A DNA stretch of 5,880 bases from an uncultured Lachnospiraceae bacterium (GCA_946409475.1 CAMJWQ010000224.1:1-5880), one strand, 5' to 3'; counted from the first letter of the stretch, positions 1-5,846 are shown. Notes: generated by a model from the sequence alone, not told the origin. A program made the numbers and translations.

Positions 1-34
1 AAATAAAAAATCACTGTAAAAATCAAAACAATAC

Positions 35-63
35 TTGACATATATAAAAAATAGGTATATCAT
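35..63 (+). promoter_or_regulatory. Predicted sigma-A-type promoter upstream of the cas operon
   Basis: A perfect -35 box (TTGACA, 35-40) is followed by a 17-base spacer and a -10 box, TATCAT (58-63), that matches the consensus at five of six bases. Transcription would start near base 70 and give a leader of roughly 260 bases before cas5c. No other equally good promoter is seen between here and cas5c, so this is the best candidate for driving the whole operon. The surrounding DNA is very AT-rich, which makes chance -10 boxes common, but an exact -35 at the ideal spacing is less likely by chance. If an IS element once inserted here, the promoter could be a relic of that element. Confidence 0.6.
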
Positions 64-84
64 GAAAAAACTGGAAATGATATT

Positions 85-282
85 TTGTATAAAAAATTCT
101 ATATTAGAAGAAATAATTTTATGAGGAATAAGGAAGTAAATAAGAACCATTGTCAAAATTTGGGATGGGAGCAGCAAGAAGATAATCGTTTGTTGCAAAA
201 AGAAATTCGCCAACTAAGAAAAGAAAAACGTATTTATAAGCAGGCAATGATTCTATTAAGCAAAGATCAGCATGTGATTTAG
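85..282 (+). pseudogene. Probable remnant of an IS3-family OrfA transposase (C-terminal coiled coil only)
   Basis: This 65-codon frame opens with TTG; an internal ATG at 121 would give 53 residues. Residues about 29-60 (EDNRLLQKEIRQLRKEK followed by IYKQAMILLSK) have the spacing and composition of the leucine-zipper end of IS3-family OrfA proteins, which typically reads like ENRRLRKEN...ILKKA...F-AK. The usual N-terminal helix-turn-helix of OrfA is not recognisable, and no OrfB (DDE integrase) frame follows, because cas5c starts 50 bases later. The initiation signal is weak (only GGAAATGA before the TTG). I read it as the decayed end of an insertion sequence, inferred from pattern memory alone. 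It could instead be a real small helical protein of unknown role transcribed ahead of the cas genes. Confidence 0.45.
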
Positions 283-298
283 GTAATAGCCTAAATCA
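275..298 (+). promoter_or_regulatory. Perfect 9-bp inverted repeat in the operon leader
   Basis: TGATTTAGG (275-283) and CCTAAATCA (290-298) are exact reverse complements separated by TAATAG. The left arm contains the stop codon of the small upstream frame, and the right arm ends 34 bases before the cas5c start. The bases that follow (TCTCTGTTTAAAT) are only weakly U-rich, so a strong intrinsic terminator is unlikely. A leaky attenuator, an mRNA-stabilising hairpin or a protein operator are all possible. It could also be the scar of a mobile-element end. Confidence 0.45.
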
Positions 299-332
299 TC
301 TCTGTTTAAATAAAAAAAGAAAGGAGAAAGGA

Positions 333-1058
333 ATGGAAAATGCAATTACCTATTGTGTGTATGGAAACTATGCTTTGTTTACCGATCCGGTAACCAAAAT
401 AGGAGGAGAAAAAACTTCATTATTTGTACCCACTTACCAAGCCTTGGTGGGCATTACTGAGAGCATATATTGGAAGCCGTCTATTAAATGGAAAATTGAC
501 AGGGTACGGATTTTAAAACCTATTCAAACCGAATCAAAGGGAATACGCCCCATTAAATATGGAGGCGGAAATGATCTTAGCTATGTTACCTATTTACGGG
601 ACGTATCCTATGTGGTCAAGGCACATTTTGAATGGAATACAAACCGGTCTGATCTGGCTCAGGATTTCAATGATAATAAGCACTATTTCGTAGCAAAACG
701 CTGCCTTGCCAAGGGCGGAAGAAGGGACATTTTTTTGGGTACAAGAGAATGCGGAGCCTATGTTGAGCCTTGCGAATTTGACCAGCAGAAAGGCTTCTAT
801 GATGAATATGGAGAAATGGCCTTCGGATTACAGTTTCACAGCTTCTCCTATCCGGATGAGAATGGAAAACGTATGCTGTACGCAAGGTTCTGGAATCCCA
901 AAATGGTAAATGGAGTAATCGAATTTTGCAGACCAGAAGATTGTACCATAATTAAGGAAATACGCAAAATGGAGATGAAGACCTTTTTACCAGGAATCAA
1001 CTTTTCAGGGCTTCAGGAGGCAGAATTGCTGGATGGTGATGAGGGAGGAGTGGTATGA
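333..1058 (+). CDS. cas5c: Type I-C CRISPR-associated protein Cas5c, pre-crRNA endoribonuclease
   Basis: In type I-C, which lacks Cas6, Cas5 cuts the repeat hairpins of pre-crRNA, stays bound to the 5' handle and anchors Cas8 in Cascade. The 241-residue protein shows the family signatures: FTDP (residues 16-19) with KIGGEK following, PTYQAL (33-38), SIYWKP (44-49), PIQTESKGIRPIKYGGGND (63-81), FEWN (99-102), NKHYF-AKR (115-123) and GRRDIFLGTREC (129-140). The residues known to be needed for cleavage in the Bacillus halodurans homologue (Tyr46, Lys116, His117) fall at the same positions here, so processing activity is probably intact. The ATG follows AGAAAGGAG at 319-327, a long match to the 16S anti-Shine-Dalgarno. 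Length is near normal, with a short acidic tail that runs into the ATGA overlap with cas8c. It is the first cas gene in the window; cas3 does not directly precede it. Confidence 0.97.
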   Translation: MENAITYCVYGNYALFTDPVTKIGGEKTSLFVPTYQALVGITESIYWKPSIKWKIDRVRILKPIQTESKGIRPIKYGGGNDLSYVTYLRDVSYVVKAHFEWNTNRSDLAQDFNDNKHYFVAKRCLAKGGRRDIFLGTRECGAYVEPCEFDQQKGFYDEYGEMAFGLQFHSFSYPDENGKRMLYARFWNPKMVNGVIEFCRPEDCTIIKEIRKMEMKTFLPGINFSGLQEAELLDGDEGGVV

Positions 1059-3016
1059 GCTGGTTAAGCACGTTATATGAAACCTATGAAAACATGTCGA
1101 AATCCGGTTTATTTCCTGAGCTTATTCCAATCGCCCATACGATGCAGCAGGCTCAAATAGAGGTAACTATTAATGAATGCAGCGAATTTGTCGGTGCCGG
1201 TGTGGTGCCAAAGGAGGATGCGGAAACGTTAATACCCTGTACGGAAAAATCCGCGGGAAGGTCAGGATCTCACCCGGTGAACCATCCTCTTATGGACAAG
1301 CTGCAGTATGTGGCGGGAGATTATACAAAGTACGGAGGAACCAAAGGAGATTCTTTTCATCAGGAATACATGGAGGATTTGGCAGCCTGGTGTGAATCGG
1401 AATATGCGAATCCAAAAGTGCAGATATTATATCATTATCTAAGCAAAGGTACATTGATAGAAGATTTGGTAAAGAGTAAGATATTGCATTGTGATGATAA
1501 CGGGAAGCTTTATCAGAAATATCCCGATAAGAAAAACGAACCGGAAATTTTTAAACGGCTGCCGGGAGATCAAAGCGATGCCTTTGTGAGGTTTCGGATT
1601 ATTGGTTTTACATCAAAAGGAAACAATAAGGCTGCTCTGTGGCAGGATAAGAAATTGCAGGAAAATTATATCCGGTATTATCAAAGCCAAAGAGAAGAAC
1701 AGGATCTTTGCTATGTACTGGGAAAAAAGAGCAGTCTTTCCGTGAACCATTCCAGTAAGCTTAGAAATACGGGAGATATGGCAAAGCTGATTTCGGCAAA
1801 CGATACCTCCGGCTATACCTTCAGGGGGAGATTTTTAAGCGCAGAGGAAGCGGCAGGTATCAGCTATGAGGTATCCCAGGGAGCGCACAATGCCTTAAAG
1901 TGGCTGATTAAAAATCAGGGGCGTAATTACGGCGGCAGAGTATATGTTGCCTGGAATCCCAAGGGATATGAAATTCCTAAGATTGATGAAGACAGTGCAG
2001 AGGCGTTATTTGGTCAAACAGAAGGCCGGCCGGTTCCTTGTACGGCAAAGAAATTTGCAACGGAGTTGCTGAATTATATGTCAGGCTATCAGGCCAGGCC
2101 GGATTACTATGATAAGGTCGCCATTATGGGTATTGATGCGGCTACGACCGGCAGGATGGCGGTTACCTTTTACCGGGAGGAGCGCCAAAATGAGCTGTTA
2201 GATAATCTGTACTATTGGCATACCACTTGCGCATGGCTCCACCGGTATAAACTTTCGGAGGATAAGAAAGTAATAGAGTTTTATGGCGCACCTTCCCTCA
2301 AGGATATTGTATTAGCCGCCTTTGGTGTGGAAAGGACGAATTACCTGGAGGCAGACGAGAAGCTGCAAAAAAACATGGTGGAACGGCTGCTGCATTGCAT
2401 TATCGATAGGGCAGGTCTTCCGCGGGATATTGTGAATGCGGCATATAGAAATGCCTGCCATCCCCAAAATTACAAAAATTATTACTCATGGTTAAAAGTA
2501 GTAACAATTTGCTGTGCTTTATTGAAAAAGTATTATGGAGAAAAAAATGAAAAGGAGGAGTGGACGGTGGAGCTAAATAAAAACGAAGAAAGCCTGCCCT
2601 ATTTATGCGGAAGGTTATTGGCAGTGGCAGATGCTTTGGAAAAAAGTACCTTTAATGAAGAAGATCAAAGAAGGAGAGAGACTAATGCCATACGCTATTT
2701 TACTAAGTTTATGGAGCATCCGTGCCAGACCTGGGAGATTCTGAATAAGCGGTTGGTACCTTACCTTGCGAAGCTTGGTCCGAAGGCGTACTGGTATCAG
2801 GGTATAATGGGAGAGATCAGCATAAAGATAAAGGAAGAGGAATTTCTGACAGCGAGATATTTGGACGGAAGAATGCTGTTGGGATTTTATTCCCAACAGC
2901 ATGATATCTATCGGAAAAAGGAAGATAAGCAAGAAGAAAAGCAAGGCCGGGATAAAGAAGATAACAGCGAAATAAGAGAAGTGGGAGGAAAAAATTATGT
3001 CAGTACTTCAAAATAA
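1055..3016 (+). CDS. cas8c: Type I-C Cascade large subunit Cas8c (Csd1)
   Basis: Cas8c is the PAM-recognising large subunit of type I-C Cascade; it licenses R-loop formation and recruits Cas3. The N-terminus carries Csd1 hallmarks: IPIAHT (residues 24-29), IEVT (35-38), VPKEDAETLIP (51-61), SAGRS (66-70) and HPLMDKLQYVAGDY (77-90). The middle contains AWNPKGYEIPKIDED (from about residue 299). The last ~150 residues are the helical Cas11-like part, which also appears to be translated alone (see 2567-3016). At 653 residues it is at the long end of the family, partly because of a lysine- and glutamate-rich tail of about 30 residues. The start is fixed by GGAGG at 1044-1048, and its ATG shares ATGA with the cas5c stop, which implies translational coupling. 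The 3' end overlaps cas7c by 20 bases. Confidence 0.97.
   Translation: MSWLSTLYETYENMSKSGLFPELIPIAHTMQQAQIEVTINECSEFVGAGVVPKEDAETLIPCTEKSAGRSGSHPVNHPLMDKLQYVAGDYTKYGGTKGDSFHQEYMEDLAAWCESEYANPKVQILYHYLSKGTLIEDLVKSKILHCDDNGKLYQKYPDKKNEPEIFKRLPGDQSDAFVRFRIIGFTSKGNNKAALWQDKKLQENYIRYYQSQREEQDLCYVLGKKSSLSVNHSSKLRNTGDMAKLISANDTSGYTFRGRFLSAEEAAGISYEVSQGAHNALKWLIKNQGRNYGGRVYVAWNPKGYEIPKIDEDSAEALFGQTEGRPVPCTAKKFATELLNYMSGYQARPDYYDKVAIMGIDAATTGRMAVTFYREERQNELLDNLYYWHTTCAWLHRYKLSEDKKVIEFYGAPSLKDIVLAAFGVERTNYLEADEKLQKNMVERLLHCIIDRAGLPRDIVNAAYRNACHPQNYKNYYSWLKVVTICCALLKKYYGEKNEKEEWTVELNKNEESLPYLCGRLLAVADALEKSTFNEEDQRRRETNAIRYFTKFMEHPCQTWEILNKRLVPYLAKLGPKAYWYQGIMGEISIKIKEEEFLTARYLDGRMLLGFYSQQHDIYRKKEDKQEEKQGRDKEDNSEIREVGGKNYVSTSK
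2551..2569 (+). promoter_or_regulatory. Internal Shine-Dalgarno and GTG start for Cas11c within cas8c
   Basis: AAAGGAGG (2551-2558) is an eight-base match to the anti-Shine-Dalgarno of 16S rRNA. It lies 8 bases before GTG (2567-2569), which is in the cas8c frame (codon 505). As a ribosome binding site it is at least as good as those of the other genes in the operon. It falls where the interdomain boundary before the small-subunit-like C-terminal domain of Cas8c is expected. Confidence 0.8.
2567..3016 (+). CDS. cas11c: Cascade small subunit Cas11c, made by internal initiation in cas8c
   Basis: In type I-C systems such as that of Desulfovibrio vulgaris, the small subunit Cas11 has no gene of its own and is translated from an internal start in cas8. 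Cas11 copies line the belly of Cascade and stabilise the R-loop. Here an in-frame GTG gives a 149-residue product equal to Cas8c residues 505-653. Its content fits: a helical protein with LPYLCGRLLAVADALEK near the start (residues 10-26), a long basic helix around RRRETNAIRYF (35-45), KRLVPYLAKLG (61-71) and RMLLGFYSQQ (102-111), then a charged tail. The Shine-Dalgarno AAAGGAGG at 2551-2558 decides the start. The product is somewhat longer than the roughly 120-140 residues I recall for Cas11c, owing to the tail. That it is translated is inferred from the start signal and the family precedent. Confidence 0.8.
   Translation: MELNKNEESLPYLCGRLLAVADALEKSTFNEEDQRRRETNAIRYFTKFMEHPCQTWEILNKRLVPYLAKLGPKAYWYQGIMGEISIKIKEEEFLTARYLDGRMLLGFYSQQHDIYRKKEDKQEEKQGRDKEDNSEIREVGGKNYVSTSK
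2873..2902 (+). repeat. 12-bp perfect inverted repeat near the 3' end of cas8c/cas11c
   Basis: ATGCTGTTGGGA (2873-2884) and TCCCAACAGCAT (2891-2902) are exact reverse complements around the loop TTTTAT. It codes for the conserved-looking MLLGFYSQQH stretch and ends 94 bases before the cas7c start. No U-run follows, so it is not an intrinsic terminator. An mRNA-processing or stabilising hairpin is possible. Confidence 0.6.
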
Positions 3017-3863
3017 AATTGATTTTGTAGCAATTATAACCTGTAAAAATGCAAATCCCAATGGGGATCCTTTAAATGGTAACTTGCCCAGAAAAACCTA
3101 TAAGGGCTTGGGTGAAATATCCGATGTGTGTATCAAGAGAAAGATTAGAAACCGCCTGTTAGATATGGGTGAAGCTATTTTCGTACAGTCTGATGATAAA
3201 AATGTAGATGGGTATAGCAGTCTTCATGACAGAGCTGACGGCAATCCTAATTTAAAGACGGCAGAGAAAGAAAAGGACAAAAATAAATATGCTAAGGCAG
3301 CATGTGAAGCCTGGATAGATGTCAGGAGCTTTGGGCAGGTATTCGCTTTTAAGGGAGAAAAGAGCACAGGAGTATCTGTTGGAGTCAGAGGTCCGGTATC
3401 AATACAGCCTGCCTTCAGTGTAGAAACCATTGATATAACAAGTACACAAATTACGAAAAGTGTAAATAGTGAGACCAAGGAGAAAAAAAGTTCCGATACC
3501 ATGGGAATGAAGCACCGGGTTGATTTTGGCGTATATCTGTTAAAAGGCAGTATTAATGTGCAGTTAGCGGAATTAACGGGATTTAGTGAGGAAGATGCGG
3601 AAAAGACCAAAGAAGCAATTCGCACTTTATTTGTAAATGACAGTTCTTCTGCGCGTCCGGAAGGATCCATGTGTGTAGAAAAATTATATTGGTTCCGCCA
3701 TAATAATAAGCTTGGACAATACTCCGCAGCCAAAGTGCATAATTGTGTGGAGGTCACCTTTGACGGAAATCCAACCCGGCCTAAAGATACGTTAGAGGAT
3801 GATTATAAGGTTGTGCTGCATGAGCTTCCGGGTCTTATATGCGAGGAATACGATGGACTATAA
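2997..3863 (+). CDS. cas7c: Type I-C Cascade backbone protein Cas7c (Csd2)
   Basis: Cas7 is the RAMP-fold backbone subunit that polymerises along the crRNA spacer (several copies per complex) and holds the guide for base pairing. The 288-residue protein has the near-invariant Csd2 signature NPNGDP (residues 20-25) followed by GNLPR (28-32). It also has DVRSFGQVFAF (108-118), SVGVRGPVSIQPAFS (127-141), GMKHRVDFGVYLLKG (170-184) and SSARPEGSM (217-225). Length is typical for the family. The ATG lies inside the last codons of cas8c and follows GGAGG at 2984-2988 with 8 bases of spacing. The 20-base overlap should couple its translation to cas8c/cas11c, although the complex needs far more Cas7 than Cas8. 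The strong ribosome site and the hairpin just upstream may help supply the excess. Confidence 0.97.
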   Translation: MSVLQNKIDFVAIITCKNANPNGDPLNGNLPRKTYKGLGEISDVCIKRKIRNRLLDMGEAIFVQSDDKNVDGYSSLHDRADGNPNLKTAEKEKDKNKYAKAACEAWIDVRSFGQVFAFKGEKSTGVSVGVRGPVSIQPAFSVETIDITSTQITKSVNSETKEKKSSDTMGMKHRVDFGVYLLKGSINVQLAELTGFSEEDAEKTKEAIRTLFVNDSSSARPEGSMCVEKLYWFRHNNKLGQYSAAKVHNCVEVTFDGNPTRPKDTLEDDYKVVLHELPGLICEEYDGL

Positions 3864-4518
3864 GGAAGAAGATTATTTGATGCTTTCCGGTATTCAGCAC
3901 TATGCTTTTTGCAGACGTCAATGGGCGCTGATACATATTGAAAAACAATGGGAGGAAAATGTCCGTACGGTGGAGGGAAATCTGGTGCATCAAAGAGTCC
4001 ATGATAAGCTCTTTGATGAAAAAAGAAAAAATATCCTTATCTCAAGGGGAATGCCGATTTATTCGGCATCTCTGGGAGCCAGCGGAGAATGTGATGTAGT
4101 GGAGTTTCATAAATGCAAGGAGGGCGTTGCTCTTTTCGGAAAAGAGGGACTTTATGAAGTTATTCCCATTGAATATAAAAAGGGAAAGGAAAAGGAAGAA
4201 GATGTAGATGTGCTGCAATTAGCGGCTCAAGCTATGTGTCTGGAGGAGATGCTGTGCTGCCGCATTCCTGTGGGATATTTATATTATCATGAGGTACGTA
4301 GGAGGGCGGAGGTACTGATTAATGAAGAACTTCGTAAAAAGGTAAAAGATATGTTTGCAGAAATGCATGAAATGTTTGAACGAAGGCATACACCGAAGGT
4401 GAAAAGGGCCAAACGCTGCAATGCCTGTTCGCTGAAAAATGTATGTCTGCCTCAGTTAAGTTCCGGAGGCTCGGTACGAGAGTATATTAATAGGACAATA
4501 GGGGAGGAGGATGTATGA
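3853..4518 (+). CDS. cas4: CRISPR-associated exonuclease Cas4
   Basis: Cas4 is an Fe-S RecB-family nuclease that works with Cas1-Cas2 to trim prespacers at the PAM side and set their orientation. In this 221-residue reading, the four cluster cysteines are Cys20 (in HYAFCRRQWAL) and Cys189, Cys192 and Cys198 (CNACSLKNVC). The RecB nuclease residues are visible as His46 (NLVHQ), Asp81 (GECDVVEF) and Glu107 with Lys109 (PIEYKKGK), followed by the QLAAQAMCLEEM helix (122-133). I chose ATG 3853 because GAGGA at 3842-3846 lies 6 bases before it and the protein then begins just ahead of the conserved region. An upstream ATG at 3799 would add 18 residues that look unlike the family and deepen the overlap with cas7c. 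The 11-base overlap with cas7c and the ATGA overlap with cas1 imply coupled translation. Confidence 0.96.
   Translation: MDYKEEDYLMLSGIQHYAFCRRQWALIHIEKQWEENVRTVEGNLVHQRVHDKLFDEKRKNILISRGMPIYSASLGASGECDVVEFHKCKEGVALFGKEGLYEVIPIEYKKGKEKEEDVDVLQLAAQAMCLEEMLCCRIPVGYLYYHEVRRRAEVLINEELRKKVKDMFAEMHEMFERRHTPKVKRAKRCNACSLKNVCLPQLSSGGSVREYINRTIGEEDV
3988..4018 (+). repeat. 10-bp perfect inverted repeat inside cas4
   Basis: CATCAAAGAG (3988-3997) and CTCTTTGATG (4009-4018) are exact reverse complements around an 11-base loop. They lie within the cas4 codons that include the catalytic His46 region. No terminator-like U-run follows. The role is unknown and chance is a real possibility. Confidence 0.4.
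4051..4069 (+). repeat. 7-bp GC-rich inverted repeat inside cas4
   Basis: ATGCCGA (4051-4057) and TCGGCAT (4063-4069) pair around the loop TTTAT. The structure begins 32 bases after the 10-bp inverted repeat at 3988-4018, so the mRNA could fold two hairpins in tandem. A stem this short is expected by chance in a window of this size. Confidence 0.3.
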
Positions 4519-5546
4519 AGCGACTGTTAAATACGTTATACATATCCAATTCTGATTGTTACCTTTCTTTGGATGGAGAGAATATTGTTGTGAAATTAAA
4601 GGAAAGTGAGCTTGGCCGGGTTCCCCTTCATAATATTGATAGCGTTGTGACTATGGGATTTACCGGAGCGAGTCCACGATTGATGGGGTATTGCGCAGAG
4701 AAGAATATAGCACTTACCTTTTTATCGGCGAGTGGAAGGTTTCTTGCGACTATATGCGGCGAGACAAAGGGCAATGTCACGCTTCGTAAGGAGCAGTACA
4801 GAATTTCCGATCAAAAGGAGAGATCCTTAGCAATAGCAAAAAATATGATGGTGGGAAAAATTTATAACACGAAATGGGTAATTGAACGGGCAGTTCGGGA
4901 TTATTCACTTCGTCTGGATACGGAAAAGCTAAAAATGCAGAGCAATTTTCTCTCTAATTCCCTCCAGAATGTAAGCAAAGCAGAAAATATGAACCAATTA
5001 CGAGGAATAGAGGGGGAAGCGGCATCGGTATATTTTTCTGTTTTTGATGATATGATTCTTCAGCAAAAGGAAAGCTTTCAATTTGATAAGCGTAATAGAA
5101 GGCCGCCCCTAGACAAAGTGAATGCTTTATTATCCTTTTCTTATGCACTATTAATGAGTATGTGTAAATCGGCATTAGAAACAGTGGGCTTGGATGCATA
5201 TGTGGGGTTTATGCACACGGATAGGCCGGGGCGGGCTTCCCTTGCACTGGATTTAATGGAAGAATTAAGAGCGGTATTAGCAGACCGATTTGTATTGACA
5301 ATGATCAATAAACGAATGATAAATGCAGGCGGCTTTTATGAAAAAGAAAATGGTGCTATTGTTATGACGGAAGAAACCATAAAGGGAGTAATGTCTGCCT
5401 GGCAGAGTAAAAAGCAGGATCAGATTGTACATCCGTTTTTGAAAGAAAAAATTGAATGGGGAATGGTTCCTTATGTGCAGGCATTACTGTTGGCCAGATA
5501 TATTAGAGGAGATTTGGATGAGTATCCCCCTTTTTTATGGAAGTAG
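4515..5546 (+). CDS. cas1: CRISPR-associated integrase Cas1 (type I-C)
   Basis: Cas1 is the metal-dependent integrase that, with Cas2, inserts new spacers at the leader end of the array. The 343-residue protein has the N-terminal beta domain (LYISNSD, VPLHNIDSVVTMGFTGASP) and the catalytic alpha-helical domain. Candidate catalytic residues are Glu166 in LRGIEGEAASVYF, His234 in GFMHTDRPGR and Asp246, with the adjacent acidic Glu249/Glu250, in LALDLMEELR. All the expected positions are filled, so it should be active. Length matches type I-C Cas1. The ATG follows GGGGAGGAGG at 4501-4510 and shares ATGA with the cas4 stop. Its place next to cas4 and cas2 marks the adaptation module. Confidence 0.98.
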   Translation: MKRLLNTLYISNSDCYLSLDGENIVVKLKESELGRVPLHNIDSVVTMGFTGASPRLMGYCAEKNIALTFLSASGRFLATICGETKGNVTLRKEQYRISDQKERSLAIAKNMMVGKIYNTKWVIERAVRDYSLRLDTEKLKMQSNFLSNSLQNVSKAENMNQLRGIEGEAASVYFSVFDDMILQQKESFQFDKRNRRPPLDKVNALLSFSYALLMSMCKSALETVGLDAYVGFMHTDRPGRASLALDLMEELRAVLADRFVLTMINKRMINAGGFYEKENGAIVMTEETIKGVMSAWQSKKQDQIVHPFLKEKIEWGMVPYVQALLLARYIRGDLDEYPPFLWK

Positions 5547-5555
5547 GTGAAAATT

Positions 5556-5846
5556 GTGTTGGTTTTAATTACATATGATGTGAATACGGAAAGTGAGGGC
5601 GGGAAAAAACGTCTTAGAAGAGTTGCGAAGCAATGTGTTAATTATGGTTATCGAGTCCAGAATTCTGTATTTGAATGTATTTTGGATGCAACACAGTTAC
5701 GTCAATTGCAGATTATTCTTGAGGAAATTATTGATGAAGACAGAGATAGTTTGCGATATTATCTGCTTGGCAATAACTATAAGAATAAGGTAATACATGT
5801 TGGAGTGAAAGAAAGTCTTGATATGAAGGGGCCATTGATTTTTTAG
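5556..5846 (+). CDS. cas2: CRISPR-associated protein Cas2 (type I-C)
   Basis: Cas2 is the ferredoxin-fold dimer that bridges two Cas1 dimers in the spacer-integration complex. From GTG 5556 the protein has 96 residues and begins MLVLITYDVN, with the conserved Asp8 after the first strand. It continues with RLRRVAKQCVNYG (19-31), RVQNSVFEC (33-41), DSLRYYLLGN (64-73) and a GPLIF end. I prefer this start because AGGTGA (5545-5550) sits 5 bases before it and because I recall type I-C Cas2 proteins starting MLVL and being about 96-97 residues. An in-frame GTG at 5547, directly after the cas1 stop, would add three residues and cannot be excluded. It is the last gene of the operon; the leader follows immediately. 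Confidence 0.96.
   Translation: MLVLITYDVNTESEGGKKRLRRVAKQCVNYGYRVQNSVFECILDATQLRQLQIILEEIIDEDRDSLRYYLLGNNYKNKVIHVGVKESLDMKGPLIF

Noticed and set aside
62..124. 20-codon frame (MKKLEMIFCIKN...) ending in an ATGA overlap with the internal ATG of the transposase-like frame
   Set aside because: Its ATG overlaps the predicted -10 box, so it would not be transcribed from that promoter, and it has no Shine-Dalgarno site. The overlap is probably accidental.
2024..2036. GC-rich palindromic GGCCGGCC-type stretch within cas8c
   Set aside because: Short restriction-site-like palindrome without a loop or flanking symmetry; expected by chance in GC-richer codons.
2547..2576. Nine-codon out-of-frame ATG mini-ORF over the Cas11c ribosome binding site
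   Set aside because: No ribosome site of its own and very short. It could in theory modulate Cas11c initiation, but nothing supports that.
2873..2902. The cas8c hairpin as an intrinsic terminator
   Set aside because: No U-run follows the stem, and it lies inside cas8c with essential genes downstream on the same transcript.
2615..2944. 109-codon minus-strand frame opposite the end of cas8c, with a hydrophobic Leu/Phe-rich N-terminus
   Set aside because: The apparent membrane segment is the complement of the lysine/glutamate-rich Cas8c tail codons; there is no supporting context.
3224..3757. 177-codon open frame on the minus strand opposite cas7c
   Set aside because: It lies entirely antisense to a well-conserved gene, has no recognisable domain and its composition reflects reverse-complemented cas7 codons.
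3799..3852. Longer N-terminus for Cas4 from ATG 3799
   Set aside because: The extra 18 residues (MIIRLCCMSF...) do not resemble Cas4, and ATG 3853 has a well-placed GAGGA site.
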